From assembly GCA_016490735.1 (NCBI GenBank), contig JAEMWC010000039.1:182001-246000 (forward strand): a stretch of 64,000 nt of DNA, written 5' to 3'. Below are positions 22,735 through 35,060 of this stretch, in pieces (the first letter of the stretch is position 1; every line of letters starts with the position of its first letter). The position numbers and the translations under genes are program-made. The notes under the pieces are model-generated. The model saw only the letters and a list, made by a program, of their open reading frames with translations, was not told the DNA's origin and did not search any database. This DNA comes from Pachyseris speciosa. Taxonomy: Eukaryota; Cnidaria; Anthozoa; Scleractinia; Pachyseridae.

Positions 22735-22968
22735 GTAAGTTTAAAGGATACAGTCAAACTGCATGATGGTTGAGTCAATTAGGCTGGCCTAACGGCGAAG
22801 CCCGTTCGGAATTTTTATGGATGGAGTATATACTTGGGTTTGTTATATTGGCTGGCGTTTCAGTTTAGGGCGAGCTATATATACTTGTACTCTTTGCTAG
22901 TTTCATTCTCTTTTTTAGCTCGCTCCTGACTTCAGCTGCCGTGATTTTCCGACGAGAATCTTTCAGTC

Positions 22969-24795
22969 TAATATATAGATTTAGCCAAGCCTAAAAGTGG
23001 AGTTACGAACAAATGTTAGATTAGATGTTAGATTTAGATGTTAGATTTAGCCCCCCCCCCCCCCCCCCCAACCAACAAAACGTGCACAGTCGGTAAAAAG
23101 CAACCAAATGAACCACATAAAGCCGAAATTTCAGCGATAATACGCAAAAAATCGTTCTGTGGACACACTCTGTGTAGTGTTTGGTCAAACATTGCTTGTG
23201 CGTTTAGCCACCCAACGTTATGTTTGACAACTGATGATGTTGGATGAAAATGTGTGATTGTTTTTGCCGGGACTTTAATGAGGCCCTGCCAGGGTACATT
23301 CCGACAAGCGACATGGCCCAAAAAGTAGCGACAGCACATAAAATGAAATCCCGACGAGAGACATCATTCCTAGCAAAATTCCGACAGTGAAATCAAGGCC
23401 GAGAATTAACGATTAAAACACCGACACGGGAGATTTTCAAATTCAGACAAGCGACACCGGAACCCCCGCTGGCAGGGCCTCTTTATTCCTTAATTTTACG
23501 AGGACTTATTGCGATTACGTGTTAATAAGCTGTAATAAGATAAGGGCAAAAGTTTCTCAACGCTGTTGAGGCACCGAGGTCGAAAAACAATCAGCCAAGC
23601 AGAGTAAAAATACTCGTTCGCTTGCAAAAAAAAAAAAAAACAACAACAACAACAACAGCAACAACAAGAAACAACGCACCAAAACAAACAAACAATTCAA
23701 CTACTTCATTGCGTCCAAAACGAGTACAGATGATTGTTATTTATATCCAGTCGACAGAAAAATACAAGTTTCATACCTGAACAAAAGTAACAACGATTAA
23801 ACCAAATGTTAAGCGTCAATTTATTTAATTTACCTCACTGTCCTGTGTTGTAGAGGATTCTACCACTTGAAAATATACGTAAGCTTGTCCTCTTTAGCTA
23901 GTAAAAACACGCATCCGCAAAAAGCAGACGGTTTGTCCAAAGAAAAAACGTCTTCCATAGAGTTTGAGCTAATCGTTCCTCCCATTAATTCCGGTGAACT
24001 GCTTGGTGAGCTGCAAGATGCCGCGGTAAAGTGACAGCAAAGCCCTCGAAGCGTTAAATCATTTTGTTTTCAACCACACAATCGATCCAAGTTTGATGCT
24101 TTTCCTGAGAAAAATCTTTCGCGCTTCCCGGCTTCTTATCACTTACAAATTCACCTTCCGGAGGATCTTTTCACAAGTTCGTAATTGTTATGCTTTTTAC
24201 GCGAATTAAAAGACAAACTTCGATCGAAGAAGATGAAATTGTTTTGCTCAAAATGAGGAAACCAACCGAATGAACTGAATGTGAAATTTCGAGCCGCGCG
24301 GGAGAAAGCGCGCGAAAAATTAAGCCTCGTTTTGTTTTGGTGTCTCGTTTTGATTAAGTTAATCTGGCACGAGCCTGCGATCCAATCAAAAACCAGTACC
24401 TGGTCAGCGGTCAACTTCAGAAAAACAGCTGACCTCGATGAGCTCTGAACTTGAGCCCGCGATATGCTCACGTGATACTGGTCAGCGGATGCCTTGTTTT
24501 GACAAGTGTCAATTGACCATAACATGGATGTCAAATATGAAAGATGTGCTCAAATGAAGAATGATCCTCGCAGTATATGCAATTGTGAAAAGAAGCCTGA
24601 ATTCAGGCCTTCAACGGGGTCCATTCATATATGGTTCATATATGGTTCATTTCATATATCATTCACATGAAAGATGTGCGCTGTAAAGTAGCTGGTCAGG
24701 TGCTGGCCAGGTGGAGTATGGCCACCACATTGGACTCAAGTATTGATTATTATTATTATTATTATTATTAGAATATTATTAATTATTAGGCAACG
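22969..24795 (+). mobile_element. Interspersed repeat, copy R2 (3' truncated)
   Basis: Shares the left end TAATATATAGATTTAGCC and interior with R1, and stops within the AATATTATTAATTATTAGG segment. It contains a 19-base C run (23051-23069), a nested MITE (23281-23480) and a (TTA)n run near 24750. Confidence 0.68.
23281..23480. mobile_element. 200-bp MITE with 8-bp target duplication (hAT-like)
   Basis: Inverted ends AGGCCCTGCCAG and CTGGCAGGGCCT. Flanks CTTTAATG (left) and CTTTATTC (right) match the single CTTTAATC of the uninterrupted R1 copy near 19087. The 8-bp length suggests the hAT superfamily. No coding capacity. Confidence 0.72.
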
Positions 24796-24805
24796 ACATA
24801 CAAGT

Positions 24806-25398
24806 GGATCCAAAATTTAAGAATTTCCTGAGAAAAATGTTTTCCTCTTCCATTTTATCAGTGGAAAATTCACCTTTCGGAGTATCTTTCAAGTAGTTCT
24901 TGATTTTCATGCCTTTTACGTGAATTAAAAGAAAGTTCTTCGACGAAGATGAAGTTGTTGTGCTAAAAATGAAGAAACCAACTGAATGTGAAATCTCGAG
25001 CCGCAGAAAGCGCGCGAAAAATTAAGCCTCGTTTTGGTTTGGGTGTCCTACACCTGGCTTGAGCCTGCGATCCAATCGAAAACCAGTACCTGGACAGCGG
25101 TCAGCTTAAAAAAAAAACAGCTGACCTCGATGAGGTGTTAACTTGAGCCCGCGATATAGTCACGTACTACTGGTCAGCGGATACCTTGTTTTGACAGGTG
25201 TCAATTGGCCATAACATTGACGTCCAATATCAAAAGATGTACACAAAACGCGGGTTACAACACACAATTAATGGGACATTTCGCATCACATACATGGAGG
25301 GCGGACGTACGGTCGTATGTACCACGTACGTACGGTGACCAAAACCAAATTTTCTCGAGGAGATGGGTTACCATATTTTCTTAACCATGGTGCTCCGC
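24806..25398 (+). mobile_element. Interspersed repeat, partial copy R2b
   Basis: Repeats the R1/R2 interior from CTGAGAAAAATGTTTTCC onward (compare 19674 and 24107), and ends at CCATGGTGCTCCGCC, close to the family's right end. Confidence 0.6.
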
Positions 25399-25505
25399 CA
25401 TAATGAGTAGTATAGTATGCACCGTTTAGGCCCCCGTTTTGGGCAGCAATCTCATTAAGGTGGGGAGGAATACATTAACGCGGGTGACATCATAGCGGAG
25501 CTCCG

Positions 25506-25521
25506 GCGGAGCACCATACCT

Positions 25522-25553
<32 letters not shown>

Positions 25554-27689
25554 AAAGCGGCTAGCGGTATTGCTCGTGGGCGCGCACGACGACGACGGTG
25601 GAGTTGCCCAATAATTAATAACATCCTAATAATAACCATAATAATCCAACATGGCGGCCATACTCCACCTGACCCAGCTGGGTCCCCAGCTGATCAGCTA
25701 GTTTTGATATAGGACGTCCGTGTCATGGCCAATTGACAGGTGTCAAAACAAGGTTTCCGCTGACCAGTATCACGTGGCCATATCGCGGGCTCAAGTTTAG
25801 AGGTCATAAAGGTCAGCTATTTTTTGAAGTTGACCGCTGACCACGTACTACTTTTCGATTAGATCGCAGGCTCAAGCCAGGTTAATTTAACCAAAACAAG
25901 GCACCCAAACCAAAACGAGGCTTAATTTTCCGCGCGCTTTCGGCGGCTCGTAATTATTTCACATTCAGTTGGTTTCTTCATTTTGACCTAAGCGACTTCA
26001 TCTTCTTCGGAGTTTGTCTTTTAATTCGCGTAAAAGGCATAAAAATCAATAACTAATTAACAGATACTCCGGAAGGTGAATTTTCAAGTGATAAAGGGGA
26101 TAGCAAAAGATTTGCCTCAGGAAACGCTTAATACTTGGATCGACTTGCATAATCGACGCCCGGATTGTGTGGTTGAAAAACAAAATGATTCAAGGCTTCA
26201 AGGACTTTCACTTTACCGCGGCACCTCGCAGCTCACCAAGAAAGGTCAGTTAACGGTTCACTGGCATTAATGGCAGGAACGAGTAGCTCAAAGTTAGTGG
26301 AAGAAGTTCTTTCTTTGGACAAACCGTTTGCTATTTTTCCAGATGCATGTTTTAACTCAAGTGGATTCCTATTTTCAACCTCTACAACACAGGTGACTGA
26401 ATTAAATGAATTGAAGCTTAACATTAAATGGTTTAATCGTTCTTATTTTTGTTCAGGAAAGCAATTTGTATTTTTCTCTCGACTGGATATAAATAACAAT
26501 CATCTCTACTCGTTTTGCAAGCAGAGAAGTAGTTAAATTGTTTGTTTGTTTTGTTGTTTTCATGCAAGCGAACGAGTGTTTTCACTCCGCTTGGCTGACT
26601 GTTTCAGCGTTTTTCGACGTCGGTGCCTCAACAGCATTAAAAAACTTTTGCCCTTAACTTGTTAAAATTAAGCATTAAGCCCAGGCTAAACGATCAAACA
26701 CTTCATTCAACATCGCGTTGGAAGATAATTTAAAACGGCTTTCTATGTTTGATCCAGATGAAACATTTTCATCCAACATTTCGCTCTACGAACAAATGTT
26801 TGATCGTTTAGCCAACCCAACCAAGAAAGTTCACAGTCAGTAAAAAGCAAACCAAATGAAGAACGTAAAAATTTCAGCGATAACACTAAAAAAGTGTCCT
26901 GTGTACTCGCTTTGTCTTGTGTTCGGTCAAACATTGTTTGTTTCCCTGCTAGCAGAGGTTTCTTGCTCAGGGAAATTTGTTTATCGGCTAGTCACCCAAC
27001 GTTATGTTTGTCAAACATAATGTTCAGGAAAATGTTTGATCGTTTAGCGGGGGCTTTCGTATTACTTGTGTTTTGCGCAAAGAGGACAATTTCAGCAACT
27101 TCTGAAAACACAAATATCAATTCTTAATTTTTCTCGGCCCAGTGCGATTACCTATCCAACCATCGGTTTGTTTTCCTTTTTCTCTTTTCTCCGATATTTA
27201 AGCTTATGTCAAAATTGCTTAACAATTTTTATTAACTTCCTATGAAATTGTCACTTGCCTATTTTCCCTACCTTCTCCAAAGAAACCTACAAACCTACGC
27301 ATCGTCAGTGAATTTGTTTTCTTGTAATGTTTTGTTATTCTGTGGTTTGTGAATCGCGGTCAATTCCTGTTGACTGCTCTAAACGATCAGGTTCATACTC
27401 TACGGACCGTTATGTAAAAATTTAAGATTGCTTAGTAATTTTTCTAGCTTACTAGAAGCTTACTTGTCAACTTTCTTCACCCTTTCCAAGAATCTTCGAA
27501 CAAACATAGGCGTCGTGTTGTTTTGGAACGTTTTAATGTTTTGAGGTTTTCGAACCGCGGTCAATTCCTGTTGACTGCTCTAAACACAAAATATTGGCGC
27601 AAGGAAAGCCATGCGAAGTTGCTCAATACCAGTAAATAAAATAATAACCATGGAGCTCTGCTTTTAGGCTTGGCTAAATCTATATATTA
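25506..27689 (-). mobile_element. Interspersed repeat, copy R3 (inverted, 2.2 kb)
   Basis: Begins GCGGAGCACCATACC and ends at CTATATATTA, the reverse of R1. About 500 bp longer than R1, because 27226-27590 holds two diverged tandem copies, each ending CGCGGTCAATTCCTGTTGAC. Plus-strand frames inside it (26076-26536) correspond to broken frames in the other copies and are not supported as genes. Confidence 0.7.
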
Positions 27690-27704
27690 GGTTATCATCT
27701 GTAT

Positions 27705-28137
27705 CAAATGAATAAAATGAAGATAATCCTATTAACGTGGTGGTGGAGGAAAAATAGAATTTTGGTGGTGATGGTGGTAGTGGTGGTGGAAGACAATAGA
27801 ATTGTGGGGGTGGTGGTAGTGGAGGTTTGGTGGTGGTTGTGGTGGGGGAGACAATTGTGGAGACAATTGACAATTGTTGGTGGAGACAATTGTTGTAAAT
27901 TTTGTCAAGTTCCCTTTTCAAATATCCAAGAGAGTCGAATTTTCTTAAATTTACGGGTAGGCTATTCCATAGTAGCGCCCCGCTGTAGCCCAAGGCACGC
28001 TTACAATAGTTCGTGCGTGGCTTGGGCAGGTTTAGTTTAATCTCAAAATCTCTTAAGTTATACGGTGTACTACGGATGCTAAATAAATCCTGCAGGTACG
28101 CTTTGGAAAACCCTTTAATTATTTTAAACATTAACAT
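27705..28137 (-). pseudogene. LINE reverse transcriptase C-terminus, 3' fragment
   Basis: Minus-strand frame with the LINE terminal pattern: YNLRDFEIKLNLPKPRT, KRALGYSGALLWNSLPVNLR and LGYLKRELDKIY. The frame then runs into a CCA/CAC microsatellite that encodes Pro/Thr repeats, i.e. the 3' tail. 5'-truncated. Confidence 0.78.
27740..27900. repeat. GGT-rich microsatellite
   Basis: Imperfect GGT/GGTGGT array followed by GGAGACAATTGT repeats, next to the LINE 3' end. Confidence 0.75.
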
Positions 28138-28383
28138 CGCCTGAAGCTTTTTCCTTTGAGTGGAGAGATTGTCCCAGTTGAGCCTATTTAGGAGGAGACT
28201 GGCACTAATGTCATAGCTGGACTTGGTTTATTGAAGGAAAACGCGAGTTTATATGGTATTTATATTTATCAGAAATGACATGAAATTACAATAATTAAGT
28301 GTGCGTCAAAGCTATAGGAAAATAACAAGGAAAACTGAACATTTCTTCGCGTTTGTTTGGGCCAGCAGGTGCTAGTGGTTTAC

Positions 28384-28745
28384 CTAATTGAATAAGAAAT
28401 GTCTCAAGAGCGTTAACTTTGTAATGGGATCAAGTTTGGTGTACAGTTGTTCGAGATGTATCACGATCATATGATCACTGATATTATGATCACTAGTAAA
28501 GAAATGTTGGAAGTCCGTAGTGGGATTAAAACCTGAAGGGTTCATAAGGGGCCGCCTATGCTCATGCAAGCGATCTTTAAAGGCGACGTTTGGTTTACCC
28601 GATATATTGAAGGTTACATTTAATACATTGAATCATATAGATTACATTGAAAGTATCGCAAGAAATGTGCGATTTGATTTTACTAGTATTATAAAATATG
28701 TATTGATCTCGGGCATGTTCTAAATAAGGACATATGGTACAATTG
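28384..28745 (-). pseudogene. Penelope-like GIY-YIG endonuclease fragment
   Basis: Read on the minus strand across stops: PYLEHARDQYIFYNTSK, CDTFNVIYMIQCIKC, NLQYIG-TKRRL, then in another frame DRLHEHRRPLMNPSGFNP, TTDFQHFFTSDHNISDHM and VIHLEQLYTKLDPITK. This is the GIY-YIG endonuclease domain (IY...YIG, then R-x-x-EHRRP) found at the C-terminus of some Penelope-like retroelements. Stops within the YIG region make it dead. The 3.1-kb duplication breakpoint (28553) falls inside it. Confidence 0.78.
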
Positions 28746-29323
28746 TTAAAGTATATACCATGCAAGTTGAATAATTATGGACTCCGACAATCGAAAATGG
28801 CTTATTCAATGGTGGGCTTCTCAATTGCCGATCAACCGCCGCCCAAATAGCGGTAAGCCATTTATTGTTGTTAAAGTTTCCGTCTAGCGTTCTTGCGGAT
28901 AAGTAAAACTTCTGAATACACTTATTTTATTGCCCGGGTGACATTTCTTCAATTGGTGTTTGAAATTCGTCTTGCTTTTAAAACCATGCTGCCAAACAGT
29001 AAATGTTTCATTTTCTATACTTATTTAAACTGCTTGACAGTTCACGTTAAGCATCGTACCTTTTTTATGCCTTAAAATTTGAGTCTGGAAAAATTAAACA
29101 ACTTGCCATTAAAATGCAGTCAAACCAGACTTTGTTGTCATTTTTGTATTTTTCGGAACAGCCCCCTTGTTTATCGATAAAATTTGCTCCATGGTAACCG
29201 AAGCGAAACGGGGAGCCATTTTGTTTTCTCCGTTTTTTCAGAGGTGAATGGTACCTGTTATTCACCACCGAGCTAATCAATCTGAATGCACGGAAACCGC
29301 TACTTACTTGTGTGGTATATCCT

Positions 29324-29712
29324 AAATGCAAATGTGGCGAGGATGGCGAAGGATGGAGAAGATTGAAACGGATTACAAATGACATTTTTAAAAAATTGAG
29401 ACAAAATCCAAAGACCGTGACGTAGCTCCTTTAACGATGCATACCTGTCTGACTACAATTTAGGGGACCATTTCTTGATATGCTCTATTTCAGTGCAAAT
29501 ACTTTCTTTTGTTTCAGTAAACCAATATGGCCAGGAGTCACGTGAATGAAAACGCTCTATTATCGTTATTGTGTTTTTAAATATATTTTCTGATCTCGAT
29601 TGCAATGAGAATTTGGCAATGTGGTTTAGCCCTGCCTTAATTTTTCAAAAAGGTCATTTGTAATCCGTTTCAATCTTCTCCATCCTTCACCATCCTCGCC
29701 ATATTTACATTT
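29324..29712. mobile_element. 389-bp MITE, about 60-70 bp terminal inverted repeats
   Basis: Left end AAATGCAAATGTGGCGAGG and on through GATTGAAACGGATTACAAA. The right end is the near-perfect complement, TTTGTAATCCGTTTCAATC through CTCGCCATATTTACATTT. Confidence 0.78.
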
Positions 29713-30165
29713 AGTCTTGTCTCGTTGGTGCTTATCTTCTTATCTTCCACAAATCAGTGTTATTTCACTGTTACTTGTTATTAAAATGCACTTTTATGTC
29801 TCTAATAGTGACCCAAAATATCGTGACCGAGCTCCTTTAAAGTCTGTTCTGTGCGCACTAAGGTAGCTTTGTAGGCGTTTCCAGCTTCACTGCCAACGAA
29901 CATCCATGCTCAGCCAGTGTTTACCAAGTGCTACAGGTGTAACCTAATTTGTTTGATGAGCATGTCGTAAAGTAACAGTAAAAGAGGACAACGCATTTCT
30001 CTGCTGTAAATTAATTAATTTATAAATCGCTACTCTACAGTACAAAACCTTTTGGTACAAACTGATCTTTGAAATAATATTTGGTTTTGGTGGTATGTGG
30101 TGATTTTTCATCGCGTTCACGTTGCTTCTACATTAAATTAGTTATAATTATTTTCGTTTTCGGTT

Positions 30166-31504
30166 TCAATAACAATCGTACGGCAAAAGCACTGTGGTTG
30201 TGCTGGTGTCTGTAGCGCTGCAACATGTTGAATAGGTAACCACTTGCTTCTTCTGATATCCTGTGCATCCGTTTCCTGTCTTGCAAACCACAAGATCGTA
30301 CCTGTTGCTGCAGATAGTTATGGGGATGATTTTTTCAATACACCTGTTTGATGCACTGGATGGTGCGTATCCAGTTGCGCCAGCAACGATACTTTGCAAA
30401 GAAATAGGATTACAGCTTGCGCCTTGAGACGACGGAGAACTTTGAGGTCTAGCGTCAACAAGTCCAATGAAGCCAACAGAGATAGCCAGGAACAGCGTGA
30501 CTTTCAAAATTTGGATGGCCTAAAGAACAAAAAGGTAAACATGTCGGTTAAATAAAGTGAAGAGCTTACCGCCGCGCATGCTGCGATGGTTAAGGGTTGT
30601 TGAATGCACGTAAGTTAATCAAGATAGTGCATCTTTGAGGTACACTTAAGTCCTTAAAATGTTGATCACTGTTAAATTATTGGTCGAAAAATTCCTCCAA
30701 GGCGGAAATATTGAAGAGCATACATAACTGAAGCACTCTCTACCACCCCACTCCCCTAGGAAGAACCTGATATCCTGGCGGCAAAGAATGAGCAATAATT
30801 GTTTCACAAGATAGTGTGCCTAAAGTTACTTTAGTTACTAAGTTAGTTGCTATTCACTTTCTTCATTCGAATTCCGGAAGATGCCTTCCCTGATCTACGG
30901 AAAAATAATTGAAACCGAATTGGAGACGGAAAGATTCCGCAAGAGGATCATATTAGGCGAGTGTAACTGTGTAAAAAACTGGAAAAAAATAATTCAGCAG
31001 TGACAAATGAATGTAGTCCCACTCAACGAGAAAAAATACACAGCACCGTCTCCTGGCGTTTCCAGATTGGGTTAGTTAACAGGAAGTGATTGGTTCGGAT
31101 TCTTCGACTAGAAGTTTGAGTCGCATACAGTTCCAGAGACGATCATTTCTCATTCGACGAAATTTCAAGCTGCAGCTGTCTGCCGAAAACGCTAGCTGAT
31201 ATTATCAGTACACATGTCAAGACTTATTTGCCACTCCTGAATTTCTGAATCCATTAAGGCTCTCCGATCTCCACTGAAACAGACCACTAGGATGCTGCGA
31301 CCAGTCCTTTCTTAGTAATAAAAAATACTTAAGGTGACTATGATAGTTAAAGAAACAGTATAAAATAACAAGTCTAAAGCTAAGAATCTAAGTGCTATAA
31401 ATGTAAAACGGAAAGGACAAGCTAAGGAGATGATACAACTATCGCATCAGTAAAAACTTTCAGAACAAAATTAGAGAGCTTACCAGCTGAAAGAAGTTCG
31501 CCAT
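30166..31504 (-). CDS. Small secreted 8-cysteine protein, copy 2
   Basis: Exon 1 (31504-31484) encodes MANFFQL and ends CTG|GTAAGC. Exon 2 is 30519-30166. The phase-0 intron is 964 bp. The 124-residue product has the same signal peptide as copy 1 and eight Cys with identical spacing. Relative to copy 1 it has Ser for Asn two residues after the third Cys, Val for Ala just before the fourth, and Tyr for Ser two residues before the last. Exon 2 differs from copy 1 by five bases: four change amino acids (two in one codon) and one is silent. Product is identical to the copy at 37119. Function unknown; secretion is predicted from the hydrophobic N-terminus only. Confidence 0.82.
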
Positions 31505-31598
31505 ATTTTCTTGCGTGTTCTTGCAAACGAGTCCTGTGAGATTCTTCTACTTCTTCTGGCCAATGGACTGAGATACATTTCTCTCGAATCGTGAAGCT

Positions 31599-31606
31599 CT
31601 TATATA
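31599..31606 (-). promoter_or_regulatory. TATA box of Cys-rich gene copy 2
   Basis: TATATAAG on the minus strand, 95 nt upstream of the ATG, as in copies 1 and 3. Confidence 0.65.
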
Positions 31607-31674
31607 CCCAAGTGAGTCAAAAATAGATTCTAGCTTTCCTGTAGTGTGATATAGACATTACACAGTAATTTTTA

Positions 31675-32060
31675 AAGAGTTATTTTAACTCCAAAAGTGG
31701 AGTTAAAATTTTAGGTTAAATATAATCCCTTTTTGGGGGTTATTTTAACTCTCTTTTTTAACTCCTTTTTAAGGGTTATAATGACTCCAGTGTGGGAGTC
31801 ACTTTAACTCTGCAAAAGGAGTTATTTAAACTCCATAAGGGAGTTACTGTAACTCCAAATGTGGAGTTAAAATGTTAGGTTAAATATAACTCCTTTTTGG
31901 GGGTCATTTTAACTCCCATTTTTAACTCCAATTCTGGAGTTGTATTAGCTCCAAACAAGGGAGTCATTTTAACTCTGCCCCATAAAAGAGTAGAGTTATT
32001 TCAACTCCATAATCAGGGTTATAGTCACTCCAGCATTAGAGGTAAAGTAACTCCAGCACA
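31675..32060. repeat. TTAACTCC/GGAGTTAA degenerate palindromic array
   Basis: About 20 occurrences of AACTCC or GGAGTT at 15-35 bp spacing, often as TTAACTCC-n-GGAGTTAA pairs. The segment CTCCAAAAGTGGAGTTAAAAT recurs as CTCCAAATGTGGAGTTAAAAT about 165 bp later. It begins right after the end of duplication copy A. Confidence 0.7.
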
Positions 32061-32921
32061 GTCACCCTATGTAGTTTTAAGATGAAAACAACAGATCACA
32101 CAAATTGACTGTAACATGTTTAATTCAATCAGATTTCATGTTCTTATCTGAACACCAGTTTCTTGCATACTATGTATTATCATTGACATTTGAAATGTAA
32201 ATTTCAATAATTATATTGATAAATAAAGAATGTGCAAGTATGCATGATTAAAACATTTAAACACGACAATCTTTCCAGGTATGAAAGTCAAATTTGAAGA
32301 ACATTTGAATTTAAACGACTATACAACAAAATTCAATCTGTTTGTTTGAACACAACTCTATCTTTTCTTTAAAAAATATAACTGGCTTATAATTTAATTT
32401 TCATAAGGTTCTATCAGGAACAAGAAAAACATGGTATGTGTACATTAAAAACATTTTAAACTTTGTTTTTGGCTGAAGCCTTAACAGAACACTATCACAT
32501 AAGCACATTTGTCAGTTACTCAAATTTAAACTTGAAAAATTCAGTTCAATGTGCCAAATTTTAATTGGCATGGACAAGTTGGCAATGGTTATAGTAAAAA
32601 GTTCAGAAACTCTGGGCAAACATGAATATTTGATTCCTTTAAGAGAGGAAAAAAGAATTGCTAAATGTTTTGAAGTCAACTCATGACAGTGGCCCCTTAA
32701 AGAAACATTGAAATTATGAGAGGGCAAAGGTGAACTTGTTCACTGCCACTCTCTTTGTTGCTTCTTGGCATCTGTCTTCACAAAATAGAAATACATTGCC
32801 ACACTCGGTGGGGTATATATTTAAATATTTACATGTAACAAGCCACATGAAGCCCCACTACAATGCCACGTTGCTTGTCCCCAGAGAAATCACTTCAATT
32901 CCCTTCAATGCAATACACAGC
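32061..32921. other. No gene seen
   Basis: AT-rich sequence without recognisable coding or RNA features. Confidence 0.4.
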
Positions 32922-33188
32922 AGGGCCCAGTTGTTCAAAGCACGATTAAGCTATGTAATCACGGGTTAGAGCAAACTTTGAGTAAAGTCTAAATTGTAAA
33001 TACTGGTACATGTAATGTTCAACAAAAACATTTCAAAAAGACTTTCATCCTTAAGTTTTGATTGGAATTTAACTTTACTTTAAGCGCACAATTTGATTTA
33101 CAAAACTTTCTCAACGAGTGAGATTAAGACTTCAGTTAACTCTTAATCCTGGGTTAGCATTAATCATCTTTCGAACAACCGGGGCCAG
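32922..33188. mobile_element. 267-bp MITE
   Basis: Ends AGGGCCCAGTTGTTCAAAG and TTCGAACAACCGGGGCCAGG are inverted over about 27 bp with few mismatches. ATTAAG/TTAATC blocks follow inward on both sides. Confidence 0.72.
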
Positions 33189-33197
33189 GTCCTTAAG

Positions 33198-35060
33198 TCA
33201 CCAATGCCTATAATCCTGGAGAGCTTTGGTGTTCCTTGTTTCCACATCAATGGACTCTACATACATCCTACAAAAAGAATGTATTCAGTACTTGAGTATC
33301 TAGACATCAGTTTCAGCATGATTATCTTTTTATGCAAATGTATGCATTGTAAACCCCAGATATGAAATTTAAAAGTTGTCATTATTCCCCACTGTTGCAT
33401 GGTCTACCTGAGGCAGCCATTATTAGTGGTCGTCATGCAACAGTGCTCCCTTAGTGTTGTGTCAACCACTAATAATGGCTGTTTGGGAGACTGCACTGTC
33501 AGAGTCACTGGTACGTAGATGTTATGATGCAAACAAACAAAACTGCCATGTCCATTTCAGCGAAAAAGCAACTCAAATATATAATCTGCTTGAAGTTACA
33601 GTATATGATCACCCATGATTATTATTTTAGAGGAAACATTTACTATTATCCTAAATAGTTGCCAAAGAACTGATCAAACTCAGCCTTCATGTTAAAAGAA
33701 AGGAAATATACACATTTAACTATACAAGCTTCTGCCTCATATCAAAAAGACTACAACTTGTAGTTTGTTCTGTGTGATATGAATGAAGTTGCATGAGATT
33801 ACAAGTACATCTTAAATGTGAGGTGCCACTAACATAAAAAACACCTAGTCAAACACTCAAATAAATAAATCTCACACAGCCAAATGGCCCTGATTAAAGT
33901 GAATAATAATAACAATAACAACAGCAGCAACAACAACAACAACATTGCAATTAATTCACTTGTGGCTGTGTTTAACAGGGTTGACTGTCCAAATTTAGCA
34001 ACACCCAAATAAAAATATTTCAATTCCTGCATCCTGAGAAATATTTCCTGCACAGCAAGAAACAAGGTTTACAACATTTTCCTTCATTAATATTCTTTGG
34101 AACAAATAGCCATGTTTGCCATCTAACCAACAAGCACAGCATTTGTAGTTGAATTATGAAAGGTTCATTTCTTTGCCCTTTTGGATTTGTAGCAGACTTT
34201 CTTCAAATTAAGATGTATGCTTAAATACTTTGTACATGATCATGTAGCCAATAATTGCCACTGTCTCAAAACGTACCTCGTCATTTATAAGATTATCAAT
34301 GGACTCTTGCTTATATTAACTGCAGACTGTATTGAGAAATCTTGCTAACTCTTCATCCATCCATGGTTATCTAAGACAAATAACACAAATAACAAGTTTA
34401 TTTTCCTCCGTTAGCAATGCAACACTTTGATAAGTTGACAGACATTAACATACATGAAAACGTTTGAAAATAACTGTTCATTTCTTGTTCGGACGCCATA
34501 CTATTATAAATTCAGTGAAACTTCAAACTATTTAGTTAAGTTGAGACTGAATAATCGTCTTTAGAACGGATAGAGATGGATTACAATGTGAACGCTTCGA
34601 AGTTTTGTGCTTGTATTTTGCTACAAAAATCACTCAATAACTCGTTGTGGTTTGCTGTTTCTGCGAAAATTCACTTGAATTAATATATTTCTCTTGGTCT
34701 GCGATCGAGGAGCACTGAATGAAGGCATTTAATCGTGATTTTCGGAAAGGTTTACGGGAGCAAAATCACAACCGTTAAGCTAACACGTTACATGCAGTAT
34801 TCACCACCGCCTCCTTTGTCAGTACTCTTACAAATAAACTGTTAAAGCGAGACAAATCGACTAAAAAGAAACACAAGTCTCTAAAACACTTACCTGATAG
34901 AGTTTCTTTCGTACTTAAAGATCCAAAAATGAAGATAAATGCACGCCGATTCAATACAATTTTCAATACCAACCGCCACTGGCGCAAACCTTTGAACGCG
35001 AGATCGCTCACGTGTTACATCACGTGTTCTAATCATTTTCTTGTAGGGTAGGGAGCGTGA
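33198..35060 (-). other. Possible spliced minus-strand transcript or decayed gene
   Basis: Candidate exons: 34894 and upstream (donor CAG|GTAAGT), 34370-34277 (acceptor TTGTCTTAG, donor GAG|GTACGT) and 33267-33198 (acceptor TTTTTGTAG). The middle exon carries a frame MDEELARFLNTVCS, one stop, then YKQESIDNLINDE, faintly like the start of a SAM-type domain. The last exon encodes MYVESIDVETRNTKALQDYR and a stop. The stop makes a working product unlikely; splice sites alone are weak evidence. The interval also holds a small nested inverted repeat (33390-33481) and an (AAC)n run (33907-33945). Confidence 0.25.

Larger units (their letters stand above)
28553..31660 (+). repeat. 3108-bp recent duplication, copy A
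   Basis: Matches 35506-38613 at a constant offset of 6953; I saw no difference in the lines compared. Limits are CGCCTATGCTCATGC on the left and ATAGACATTA on the right. It includes the whole Cys-rich gene with its promoter. Confidence 0.92.

Noticed and set aside
26076..26536. Plus-strand frames in repeat R3 as genes
   Set aside because: They lie within an interspersed repeat; the matching positions in R1 and R2 are full of stops.
27708..28040. Val/Trp/Gly-rich plus-strand frame
   Set aside because: Translation of the GGT microsatellite opposite the LINE fragment.
28893..29385. Short frames repeated at 923-1397, 28893-29385 and 35846-36338
   Set aside because: Recur only because the DNA is duplicated; they cover a MITE end, and block I and A/B differ by frameshifts.
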